From contig WPDH01000074.1 of NCBI GenBank assembly GCA_019137255.1, positions 62,001-126,000 of the forward strand: a DNA stretch of 64,000 nt. The letters run 5' to 3'. A program made the translations under genes and the position numbers. The notes under the pieces are model-generated. The model worked only from the letters and a program-made list of their open reading frames with translations, made no database searches and was not told the DNA's origin. The first letter of the stretch is position 1; each line of letters opens with the position of its first letter. Source of the stretch: Corinectria fuckeliana (lineage: Eukaryota > Ascomycota > Sordariomycetes > Hypocreales > Nectriaceae). Positions 1-10,049 of this stretch are shown in pieces.

Positions 1-29
1 GCAGACGCAGACGCAGACGCAGACGCAGA
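1..29. repeat. GCAGAC hexamer microsatellite
   Basis: Nearly five tandem copies of GCAGAC open the window. The array may extend to the left beyond the window edge. Confidence 0.8.
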
Positions 30-1095
30 TAACGAGAGACAAGAGAGACAGACAGATCAGATGGTAGACAAGACGTCTGGTGGTTGGTCAAGCAAAGGCT
101 CGGGCGGGGAGGAGAGAGAAAGAAGTGGTCCCGGAGGGCCCAGCCGAGTAACCTGGGGGCAGTTGGCAGGGAGGGAGTGGTTGTCACGAGCAACGCGCAA
201 CGCAGTGATAGGCTCGTTTTAGAGACGGCGCAAAGGGCACCTCGAAGTGAATGACTCGGCTCACCTCGGTCGTCACCAAAAGAGACCTGCTGCTTGCGAG
301 GAAATGGGGGAAGCGGGCCTAGGTTCTTTGCCTTGGTGCAGCAGCGCGTGGCGGGCGAGAAGTTGCGTTGCGATTGAATGTTGGGCGAGCGATGAGGAGA
401 GAGCGACGATGTTGGGTTTAAGGTGGGAAGGCGGAAGAAAAGTCCAGCCGAGGATATCAGGCGGCACAGGCAGCATAGATCCGTAAGTACATACTAATTA
501 GGTCTACATACTAAAGTAGTAGAAGCAGCCATACCTAATTCCCCAGCCATAATTTGATGCGCTAGCCTCAGAATACTCAATAAGTGGGGGAGTGGTTTAT
601 GGAGGCTCTTGATAGGTACGTACTAAGTATGTACGAGTTTTGCGAGTACCTCTTTACCTTGCTGGCTGTGTATGTACTCCTCAAGTCCCTTCCTACTGCT
701 CTCAAAGCTCACTGAAGCTAATAAAATGTACATATATACCCCCCCTCCCCAGCTTCCGCACTGTGCTCGCCACCAGCCAACCAGATGCATCTTGGGACAG
801 TTTCGATTCTCATCGTCTGGAACTCGAACTTGCCAAAGACACCCCCCTCGCGCTTCAACCTCGCCGACGCAACGCAGTACGACACGACTTTCCCGGAAAA
901 TCAATCCCGTTAAACTGCGCTCGAGCCTGAACGCTCAGACCGGCCTCGCATCCTGCTTCAAATCCACTTGCGCGCTATCCCAGGAAGCCAGCGCTGCTTA
1001 CTCACCATCGCCAATCTCGTCTCATCCTCATCCTCATCGCCATCGTGTTCCCGCATCGTCAGCCTGAGACAGCGTGCCTCGGGCCACCCACAGCC
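1..1095. other. 5' intergenic region and HDAC promoter/leader
   Basis: No coding sequence is supportable here. The first 29 bases are a GCAGAC hexamer tandem. AT-rich TAC/GTA palindromic tracts lie at about 485-530 and 612-640. From about 740 the sequence becomes CT-rich, as in many fungal promoters and leaders, up to the deacetylase start at 1096. The small open frames in this stretch lack recognisable domains and overlap each other on both strands. Confidence 0.6.
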
Positions 1096-2592
1096 ATGAA
1101 CATAGACTCATACAGGTATCGGGTGCCCAAACCCAACTATCTTCCTCATAAGTTAGACATGGACCCCGATGACTCTGTCGTAGAGGAGTACAACACGCCG
1201 CTCGGTCTCGCCGGCGAAATGGACAATGCCAAGTTCTACAACAAGTGCAAGCGACTCGCTGAGGAATCTGGTATCACACGACCCAAGGGGTACAACGTGT
1301 CCTTTCACTGCAACCCGGACATCGAGAAGCACCACTTTGGCGTCACTCACCCCATGAAGCCATGGCGTCTCACCCTTTCGAAAAGCCTCATCTACTCTTA
1401 CGGCATGAACTTTGCCATGGACAACTACATCTCGAGGGCCGCCACGTACGAGGAGCTAGCAGATTATCATTCTAGAGACTACATTGACTTTCTTGGTACC
1501 GTTCTCCCGGAGCCGGTGCCACGGGACCTCGAAAGCCAGAACGTCGACCTCAAGTTCAACCTAGGTGGCTCGGACTGCCCTCTCTTCGACGGCCTTTACG
1601 ATTATTGTTCGCTCTCTGCTGGTGGGTCGCTCGATGCTGCACGAAAGATCTGCAACAAACAGTCCGACATCGCCATCTCCTGGGGTGGCGGCCTACACCA
1701 TGCTAAAAGGGCCGAGGCCTCCGGCTTCTGCTACATCAACGACATTGTTCTCGCCATCCTACAACTGCTGCGTTACTATCCGCGGGTCCTGTACATCGAT
1801 ATCGATGTCCATCATGGAGACGGCGTCGAGGAGGCCTTCTTTTCCACCGACAGGGTCATGACTGTCTCGTTTCACAAGTACGACCCCAACAACTTCTTCC
1901 CTGGCACGGGTGCCCTCGACGACAACGGTCCCAAAAGCGAGCACAATCCCGGTGCACACCATGCCTTCAACGTTCCGCTGAATGACGGCATTACGGACGA
2001 GCAGTATGACCACCTTTTCAACACCGTCGTTGGCAAGATCGTGGAGAAGTTTCGCCCAGGGGCCATCGCGTTCCAGTGCGGTGCCGACTCGCTTGCGGGC
2101 GACCGACTAGGTCGCTTTAATCTCCAAGTACAGGGGCATGGAGCATGCGTCGAGTTCTGCAAGAAAATGGGCATTCCCATGATCTTGTTTGGCGGCGGCG
2201 GGTACACGCCTAGGAACGTGGCCCGAGCCTGGACCTACGAGACGAGCATTGCCATCAATTGCCAGGACAAAATCGACCCAATATTACCCCAGCACACTCC
2301 CTGGCGAGACGAGTTCCGGCAGGACACACTTTTCCCCACCTTAGAGCAGATCCTGGGAGAGCCGCGACAGAATCGCAATCCCCAAAAACGCTTGCAGGAC
2401 GTTGTGCAACACATTACGGAACAGCTCCGCTTCGTGCAAGCGGCGCCAAGCGTGCAGTTCCAGAACATACCGCCCGATCTTGGCGCGATCCGAGATGATG
2501 TAGAAGAGCGGCTAAAGGAAGAGAACCAGGAGAGGCACGACGAGGTGCGCAGGGCTCGAGAGGCTGCAGTGGGCGCGGCCATGGAACTTTGA
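1096..2592 (+). CDS. hos2: Class I histone deacetylase, Hos2/HosA type
   Basis: Removes acetyl groups from histone lysines; in fungi Hos2 is the catalytic subunit of the Set3 complex in the nucleus. Single exon, 498 residues from the ATG at 1096. An in-frame ATG at 1045 would add 17 non-conserved residues, so the later start is preferred because the family N-terminus (MNIDSYRYRV then MDPDDSVVEEYNTP) begins there. The HDAC fold covers roughly residues 50-410. Visible active-site residues are H201-H202 (GLHHAKR), zinc ligands D237 and H239 (DIDVHHGDG), D331 (CGADSLAGD) and the transition-state tyrosine Y370 (GGGGYT). The segment HPMKPWRLTLSKSL and the leader separate it from Rpd3. The acidic/basic C-terminal tail (EERLKEENQERHDEVRRAR) is probably helical. 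The downstream neighbour on the same strand is an unrelated secreted hydrolase. Confidence 0.93.
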   Translation: MNIDSYRYRVPKPNYLPHKLDMDPDDSVVEEYNTPLGLAGEMDNAKFYNKCKRLAEESGITRPKGYNVSFHCNPDIEKHHFGVTHPMKPWRLTLSKSLIYSYGMNFAMDNYISRAATYEELADYHSRDYIDFLGTVLPEPVPRDLESQNVDLKFNLGGSDCPLFDGLYDYCSLSAGGSLDAARKICNKQSDIAISWGGGLHHAKRAEASGFCYINDIVLAILQLLRYYPRVLYIDIDVHHGDGVEEAFFSTDRVMTVSFHKYDPNNFFPGTGALDDNGPKSEHNPGAHHAFNVPLNDGITDEQYDHLFNTVVGKIVEKFRPGAIAFQCGADSLAGDRLGRFNLQVQGHGACVEFCKKMGIPMILFGGGGYTPRNVARAWTYETSIAINCQDKIDPILPQHTPWRDEFRQDTLFPTLEQILGEPRQNRNPQKRLQDVVQHITEQLRFVQAAPSVQFQNIPPDLGAIRDDVEERLKEENQERHDEVRRAREAAVGAAMEL

Positions 2593-3675
2593 GTGCACTA
2601 GGACGGCACGGCGTTTACTAAGGCTTCTTCTTGTCTGCTTGTCATCAAGTGAAGCCTGGTGAAGCCTTTGAAGTCTGCTGAGGAGGCCGGACGAAGCTCT
2701 TCGAGTCCCAGACATAAGTAGGCGATGATGGTCACCGTGGTGGCGTCAAGGCTGAGGCCGAGGCCTGCATAGGGCTCAAGGGGACTTTGGCTCCTGGTCA
2801 ATCAAGGCATCCATCGCACACGTCAGATAGAAAAGGTGGCGAAGTTTCACCGGCTCGAACTGTTTCGAAGCCGCTTGGCTTTCATCCATCCTCAACCCAT
2901 CCCCTCATGCCTAAGCCCAAACAAGTCGGCAAAGGATCCGGACCTCGCAAAACGGCCAAATATCCAGATCCTCCAGTGCAAACCGGGCTCCGAGAAAAAA
3001 GTCTCCGTTCCGCGCCTCAAATGTCGTCCTTCAGAGCGTGAGATTTTACTCACTCGTCGTCTCATCTCTGCACGACCTTGCGCATATTATAATATTATAC
3101 GCGTGATCTCACGTTACGTACGATGCGCTGTTTCTAGGACTATTGCCCCTCCGCAAAACCCTTGGTGATTCATCTTGACTTCCTCTGACGAGTACAGTCC
3201 CTCGGTCTGCGCCGGGGTTGCATCAGGGCTTCACCTGATTACTTACATGGAGGATTCATCTAGGATATCATGTAGGATTTCATCCTGGTTGGGGTCATTA
3301 TAGCCTCCCCGCAAGGTATGCTTCTTCATCAAGCTTATAGAAGACAGGGGCTAAGAGGATTCCGCCAGTTGCACACTCATCCATCCCCTTCCTCCTCTTC
3401 CTTCTGAGATTTCAGTCTAAATTGACGTTGCTATATAACAATGGATTGAAATATTCCCTTTCCACCTATCTGCATCTTCGTTCCCTATCTTGACTCGGCC
3501 TGGGCAGTTCAAGATCCATCCATTTCTACACCTTATATTCCTTCATAACCGAGATACCTTTCCTTACAGTTCTTCCCACCTTTTCCACGTTCTGTTCCTC
3601 TTCGAAAACAGTTGTCCCAGAAGCAACTACTGGTCACCTGGAATCGCTCTTAACAGTTCAACCGAACCGGCAATT
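2593..3675. other. Intergenic: HDAC 3' end and GH114-like promoter
   Basis: No gene recognised. An AT-rich patch lies at 3084-3115. A TATA-like ATATAA lies near 3432 and a CT-rich tract runs from about 3385 to 3600, consistent with a promoter and leader for the gene starting at 3676. Confidence 0.5.
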
Positions 3676-4654
3676 ATGGTCGCTTTGACTCGGCCTGCCC
3701 TGGCGGTGCTCGCTCTTGGTGCCCCCGTCAGCGCCCGTAGTCGCGGCGTATGTAAATCGGATGCTTCGTATTCTGCGCCTGGCTCAGCCAGCGTCCTGTC
3801 GACGTCTTCTCCTCAGGGGAGAACCTCCAAGGGTACCACCACCGTCGTCACTTCCTTACTCACGCCTGGATTTGACAATGGCACGGTAACAACCACATAT
3901 CAGGCCGTGGCCACCAGCACCGGCATCAGCAAGCGTGTCGTGGGATGTCTGCATCCACCACCCCATCAAGCACGACAGCGTCGACGACTTCATCCCGAAG
4001 GAGGCCACGGTCTGGGACATCGACCTCGGCCACGCTCATGATTTCCCCAACATGATCCCCATGCTCAAGGTAGGCAAGCCAAATACAGATGTCGCAGTGG
4101 CAATCCGTTGCTGACTGAAACCCGCATAGAAAGCTGGCAAGTTGTGATTTGCTACTTCAACGCCGGTGCTGTTCAGACCTGGGACGATGATAAGGACCGG
4201 TTCCCAGCTGATGTCATCGGCAAGTCCCTCTCCTACCCCTACGACGACGAGGAGACGTATGTCGACATCCGAGACGCTCGCGTCCTCGACATCATGAAGG
4301 CGCGACTCGACTCGGCCGTCGAGGTTGGCTGCGACGCCGTCGACCCGGACAACATCGACGCCTGGGCGCAGGACGGCGACGATCCGAGCGGCTTCAGCCT
4401 CAAGGCATCCGACTACGCTACGTACCTCAAGAACTTGGCAGAGTACGCGCACTCGGTGAAGACGCAGGAGGGCCAGTCGCTGCTGGTTAGTCAGAAGAAC
4501 GCGCCCGAAATCGCGGCAGACCTGGCCTCGACGCTAGACTTCGCTGTCCTCGAGCAGTGCTGCGGCAGCAGTGACGCCAGCGAGGAGAGATATGCCTTCT
4601 GCTCTGACTTCCAGCATTTCATCGACGCCGGCAAGCCTGTGCTTCAGATTGAGT

Positions 4655-4685
<31 letters not shown>

Positions 4686-4792
4686 NNATCAGATTGAGTA
4701 CCCCCCCCCCCCCCTCAGTCAGCGCGTCCGACGGCACCCTCAGCTCCTCGGACGAGAGTTTCTACTGCAACGCCGAGGCTGAGTACGAATGA
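3676..4792 (+). pseudogene. GH114 endo-alpha-1,4-polygalactosaminidase-like gene, frame-disrupted
   Basis: The GH114 family (for example Ega3) hydrolyses galactosamine-rich polysaccharide such as fungal galactosaminogalactan. The ATG at 3676 starts a secretion signal (MVALTRPALAVLALGAPVSA) and a Ser/Thr-rich linker. The family domain is then recognisable in pieces: WDVCIHHPIKHD with EATVWDIDLGHA (frame of 3941-4069), an intron 4070-4129 (GTAGGC...CATAG), then VICYFNAGAVQTW, DIRDARVLDIMKARLDSAVE and GCDAVDPDNIDAW, FAVLEQCC and FIDAGKPVLQIEY (frame of 4108). Three joins do not fit. The linker and domain are in different frames (about 3890-3940, which an uncertain intron could explain). The bases after the 4129 acceptor give AAGK and then a stop unless one base is missing near 4141. 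The C-terminus (ending EAEYE at 4792) is out of frame across a poly-C run with NN. It is either a decaying gene or a locus with clustered homopolymer errors. Confidence 0.7.
4644..4714. repeat. Poly-C run with NN assembly gap and 12-nt duplicated flank
   Basis: C runs at 4656-4685 and 4701-4714 are separated by NN (4686-4687). The 12 bases before the first run (tcagattgagta, 4644-4655) recur at 4689-4700. This pattern suggests two contig ends that both read into the same poly-C and were abutted rather than merged. It lies inside the GH114-like reading frame. Confidence 0.85.
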
Positions 4793-4952
4793 GTGAGCGT
4801 TGTACGCAAGATGTTCAATGTATATGCTGGGAGGTGGGTAAATCTTGGATAAATTTTGTACGGTACTATGATATCATCACAATGCCGTGGATATGTTCTC
4901 TACATGATTCGTAAGCTTCGTCTCAGAATGCAATTTCTTTCGTGCCCTTGAT

Positions 4953-6826
4953 TCAGTTGTACGATGGCCCCCCTCGATCTTTCCGGTATATTCGCCGGAG
5001 CTGGACAGCCACGAAGGAAACGAGCGGGACACCAATGAGCAGACCCATTAACAGCAGCATGATGTCAACGGGCACGGGATCGCCGTTAAATGTTCGATGA
5101 AACAGGACGTCGAGTCCCGACTGGGAAAAGTTGAAGAGCCCTGAGAGGCATATGATGAGGCCGTAGACGGTGCCAAAAGTGCGGAAGCCAAATACCTTGG
5201 CGCTGTAGTCGGAGACGGCAGTGTAGTAGAAGGGCCGATACAGCACAAACAAGATGACGTTGCCGTAGGCTGCCCATGTGTAAGGCAGCACTCCAAGCAC
5301 GCCGATGAGGGTCGCCGTCAAGACGAGGGCGGTCAGCACAACAACAGTGTTGAAGTGGTCGAGCGCGGTGCCGATGAAGGGGATAGAGACAAGGCCGCCG
5401 ACGGGTAGAGCGACGTCGAAGAAGGTGTTTATCTCGACGGCGCGGTTGTGGTCGCCGAACATGGCCTCGTACTGGGCACGGATTGTGGCGACAAAGAAGT
5501 TGATGCGCGTCATCTGGATGATGGTGAAGACGCAGATGAGGATGAACCACGGCGATGCGATCTGCTGCATCACGGTGTTGTCGTGCATGACCCCCCAGAC
5601 GCCCGAGGCGATGTGCTTACGCTCCTTGGCCTCGACCTGCTCGTTGCCCATGCCAGAGCCCAGCAGTGTCTCGATATCGACCATGACGTCCTGGCGGCGC
5701 TGACGCTCTTCGAGGCGCTCCTCCTGTAGCAGGGCCGTGTGCTCGTCAACCTGGTCGTCGGGGGTGCTGCGACTCAGGGCCTCATACTCGGCGTCAGCCT
5801 CCTCGGCCTGATTGACCAGCTCACCGACCGTCTTGTAGGACTGGGCGGGCATGATGGTCAGCTGGACGACGAGGATGACAGCAGGAACAGCGAGGTAGAT
5901 GAGGAAGAAGCGGCGCAGGTCGAATGCGCCATCGGTGGCGTTGAAGAGGATGCGGTAGACAAGGAATAGGGCGCTGGAGGCGTCGAAGGCGCCCGTCAGG
6001 AGGGCGAGGATGAGGCCAGAGCGGCGGGGGAAGGCATTGGACAGCTGGAAAGAAGATATATAGGTGAAGGGGCCGCCGAGAGCGAGGAAGAGATAGCCCG
6101 GGAGCAGACCATCGAAGGGCAGTACGGCCTGGTAGGCCATGAGGAGGGCGCCAACGGTCAGGAAGAAGGACCCGATGATACCACAGACGCGGGGGCCATA
6201 GTGGTCGAGGATAGCGCCGACGGGCAGGGCGGCGACGTTTGTGCCGACTGCGGCGACGGTGAACATAAGGTTAAGGCGGATCTCGACGCAGGTATCGCGA
6301 GGCATCAGGGCGAAGCTATCGCTGCCCTGGCCGTCGTCGGAGGGACAGGCGTCGGAGTAGGCACCCTCGAGCTTGAGCAGGGGCTTGAGAGCGGCATAGC
6401 CGAAGACGATGCCGGCGGCGAAGAGACAGTGCACGACGGAGGCGGCGATCTGGACTAGGGAAGGTCAGTAGGGTTTTTTTCTTAAGGTGCAATGGATCAT
6501 GATGAATGAGCAGTGATGGGTTTCCACAGCCACAAACGTGAGCGTGGACGCTCCGTCATGACTTAGCACCCGGTCCATCATAACCACTCCATTTTTCTCT
6601 GCCACTCACGCATCCGCTTCCACCGAGGCACCTCAAAGGCACCAACCGTCTCGACGTGTTGATCATCAGGCCGCAGCGACGCTGACTCCCAATCCTGGGG
6701 CACGGGATTGAAGGTCAGCCGGCGCACGCGGAGGCTGGCATCGCTGGCGCGCCGGTCGCGGATGTCATGGTGATGGCCCGGAGGCACGGCGAGCGTCTCG
6801 ATGCTGGCGACGCGGTTCAACGACAT
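4953..6826 (-). CDS. FMP42: MFS transporter, Fmp42-like
   Basis: Predicted multi-pass membrane transporter of the Fmp42 / SLC43-like branch of the major facilitator superfamily; the substrate is unknown in fungi. Two exons: 6826-6610, then an intron 6609-6455 (GTGAGT donor, CTAG acceptor), then 6454-4953. They join in phase to give about 572 residues. The hydrophilic N-terminus (about residues 1-70) is followed by membrane segments beginning QIAASVVHCLFAAGIVFGYA, then LMFTVAAVGTNVAALPVGA with DHYGPR (an MFS loop-like motif), and about 12 helices in all. A charged central loop around residues 290-350 (rich in E, D and R) separates the two six-helix halves, as is usual for MFS. The C-terminus is short and basic (RRIYRKDRGG). 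The long open frames on the opposite strand are shadows of this GC-rich gene. Confidence 0.85.
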
Positions 6827-8659
6827 GGCTGGGAAGGTGTCTGTCTGTCTGAATGTATGTATGTGTGTACCGGGGAAGATTCGAGGCGTCAGTTAAAAGC
6901 TGGGGGAAAGGGAATCCCGCTTCGCCGGCCTAACCAAGGGAGGGGAGTGAGGGGAATAGAAACCCTGGAAGGGCTGCTAGATCGTGAATGCGCCCCCCAA
7001 AGTCAAGTCGATGACGGGCTTGACTGAGCAAGTCCTAGGCAGAGAGTTCGTGAACTTGCGCGCACGCTTGTTCGCGGAGATAAAGAGGGATGTCTCAGGT
7101 CTGCATCTGCGAGCAGGTGTTGACAGTTAGTTATAGATAAATCAATCACTTAGGTTTTTATTGCTTGCTCGCCTGCTTGCCTGTCCGTGGTTCTAACCTC
7201 CACCTCCGTCTTCGCCTCTGCCCCCGCCTAGATCCATGCAACATCTTGAGTGGCAACAATACAAGCCGTACTGTACGGAGACATGTATGTATGTAATAAC
7301 ATCCGTGAACACAGTGCATTCTCGCATGCAATGTCACTCGCGCGTCCAAGCTAAGGAGGGCGGCGCCGGCAGCGGATTGGACGCAAGCAAGGCCATGCAC
7401 ACATCGGCCAGATGGCCTGCGGCCTGTGTGTGGCCTGTAGAGATGCGAAGATACGGATTCGATACGCGAGGGCCAAACTCCTAGGATAATTAGTGCCTGC
7501 CTGCGAGGCCCGTTAGTTCGTAAAGATCGAGAAGCAGCAGACCCCTACTATTCCTACCTAGGCGTAAGCACAAACTCAACCAAGCCATCTTTTTCGTCCC
7601 GCCGCTCGAAGCCGAGAACACATCCCGACCGACCCATCGTCAATCATTGCAGAGATGGTGGGAAAGCTCAGTTGCCGGCCGTATTGATTTGTTCTTCGTC
7701 ATTGCGCCTCTGATCTCGTCGGGGAAAATCGTTACCACCGCGGAGTGTGTTGTGCTGCTTGTCGCTCGTGCCTTGCCTGTGTTGGGTGTGTGTTGCGTTG
7801 CATTGCGTTGTTGCGGTGCATCGAGCTATCCATGGATGTTATTCCGTTGACGGAGGAGGCCGTTGCACTCTTCAACTGGAAAAAGGCAGGTTCCGGCCCC
7901 CAACCGCCTTCCGCCTCCCGGGCCCGGCCTTTCTTTCTCCACAAACTAAAATCTTCCAACGGCCGCCGCCGCCGCACGCCCGTTAGCCAATTGTCTTACA
8001 CGCCAACCTTTTTTTTTTTTTTTAATACTGTAGCATCAGGTATAGAAAAACGAGGCCGATTGCAAAGCGTAAAAGACACTGCAGTACTAGGTTCACAAAC
8101 ATTACATGGCAAGGCCTTAAGGGCGTGGTTGTGTCGGGCCCGGCCGCCGACATCGTCCCAATACCGACAGAGAACTCGCACCGCCTCTCCTCGGAAACGC
8201 CGCCGGGCCCCCTTCCCCAACGCGAATGCTTCACAGAAACATCTTCCGCCGCCGTAATAATGAGGGTTGGGTAGCCAGAAATGGAAATACAGACAAAAAC
8301 GCGACACACGTAGCTGGCAGCACCGAGAGGCAAAAACGAGGGGAAAGGATGCTCACAAAACAACAAAGCAAACTTGGCACATATATCAGTCCACCAAACT
8401 TCTTCTCCTGTTAAACCCTCCATCCCGTATCCAAAAAAGAAATCTATCCCCAACTTGACAAAGAGGGGACCCCGGTTCCGCACACAGCCATGGTTCGTCC
8501 ATAAATCGACGCCGTTAGTTCCAGCTCGTTCTATCGCTTGATATGTGTCCGTTGTGTCCAATAGCATGTGTTCCGAAAGGGCCTCTAGCTTTGCCGCCCA
8601 GAATATCCACAAGAAGATCCAAAAGTGCACCTCCCTACATCGCGATCCAAGCCGTGCAT
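6827..8659. other. Intergenic: transporter promoter and SUN-gene 3' region
   Basis: No supportable gene. The first few hundred bases are upstream of the transporter start. A poly-T run of about 15 bases lies near 8008-8023, and the stretch just below 8660 should be the 3' UTR of the SUN gene. Short open frames here are mutually overlapping and low-complexity. Confidence 0.5.
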
Positions 8660-10049
8660 TTAGTAGTATCGAACAACAGCCTTCTGGCTGCCGCTGATGG
8701 TGGTCTGCGATCACGCCGTTAGCAATCGTCCCAGAATTCGAAATAAGACACGTGTGACTTACCGTGCAACCAGCAAGACCGCCAGTCCACTTCCCATCAA
8801 TATAGGAGCACTTAGTGTTGCCTCCCTTAATTTCAATGTTGAAGTCGAGCTCGGCAGTGCTGGTAGGCAGGTTCTGGAAGATAGAGATGTAGGTGTTGCC
8901 ATCCGAACCCTGACCGACACCCAGAACAATGGGCGCCCAGTTACCAGCACCCTCGGCATCGGTGGAGCTGGTCCAGACACAGGCCTCCTCGTTGGTGTAG
9001 CCCTTCTTGTTGACGTAATACTGGGCAGAGGTGCCAGAGCCGTCCCAAATGTAGTATTTGTCCTGGACAGGGTTGCAGATGTTGATGGTGCTACCAGCGT
9101 CAGCCCAGGCAGGAATGACCATGTTTTCAGTTCCGGGATAGTCAGTTCGGCAAGTGGCAACACCCTCGGTGAGGTCGTTCTGGATGGTGACGCCGCCCGC
9201 ACCGAGCTCACAAAGAGTCTCGTAGCCGTCACGGGTCAGCTCGAGGTAGCCGTCGCTGTTGCAGAAAAGACCACCAATCGACTCCTTGGTGGAACCCTGG
9301 GCCTCCGGCCACTGGGTCTTCTGGTAACCGACAGGGCAAGCATACGAGCACATGGCGTTCTTAGTGCACTCGTCACCAGCAACGGCGGTGTCGATGGTGG
9401 AGATAGTGGTGTCGCCAAGGGTATAGTCAGGGACGTACTGAATACCCGACCAGCCACCGAACTTCATCCACGAGAGGGGAATGGCACCGTAGTCCGAAGG
9501 GAACTCGCTGCACTTGATCTCGCCGCTGGGGAACTTGCTGTCGACGCCAGTGCCGCTTGATGAAGATGAAGACGAGGACGAGCTCGACTCGGACGAGACC
9601 TCGACCTCTTGGGTGGAGGTAGCGGCTTCGGTCGAGGTGGAGGTGGAAGATTCGGGTACCGGAGTGGTCGACGTGGTCGGGGCGGTCGACGTAGTGGGCT
9701 CGGCAGACGAGGACTCAGACTCGTAGAACTGAGCGCCCAGGGTGGCCTTCGCAGTCTTGGTCGACGTGGTCGGGACCGCCTCGGGGGTGGCGTACGTAGG
9801 TTCGGACTCGCCAATGACGACGAGGTTGCCGCCGTTAATGCCAGCCTTGGCCTCCTCGTTGGAGAGCTTCTTTCCCTCGAGCTCGTAAATGGTCTCGGTG
9901 GCGGCGACAACGTACTCGGTGATGACCGCGGGATCGCGCTTCACCACCCTGGTGCCGGAGCGGCGGCCATGGTTGTGACGATGCTGGTGCTGGGCGGTGG
10001 CGCCGGCGACCAGAGTCGCGGCCAAGGTGTAGGTAATGAAGTTCTTCAT
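8660..10049 (-). CDS. Secreted SUN-family (GH132) beta-glucan-associated cell-wall protein
   Basis: SUN proteins (Sim1/Uth1/Nca3/Sun4; fungal GH132) are secreted, act on or bind beta-1,3-glucan and affect septation and wall remodelling. Two exons: 10049-8763, an intron 8762-8705 (GTAAGT...GCAG, 58 nt) and 8704-8660, giving 443 residues ending QKAVVRYY. A signal peptide (MKNFITYTLAATLVAGATAQ) is followed by a His-rich stretch and a KR dibasic site that may be a Kex2 target. A Ser/Thr linker (about residues 85-170) ends in a run of serines. The Cys-rich SUN domain follows (about 175-443), with ECTKNAMCSYACPVGY, CNSDGYLEL, NPVQDKYYIWDG and CSYIDGKWTGG. If the intron were retained the frame would stay open to 8022, but the spliced end matches the family and the read-through part does not. 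Confidence 0.92.

Noticed and set aside
9464..9910. Open frames overlapping the SUN linker on both strands
   Set aside because: They come from the Ser/Thr-coding linker of the real gene in other frames and are Arg/Pro or Gly/Arg-rich with no family resemblance.
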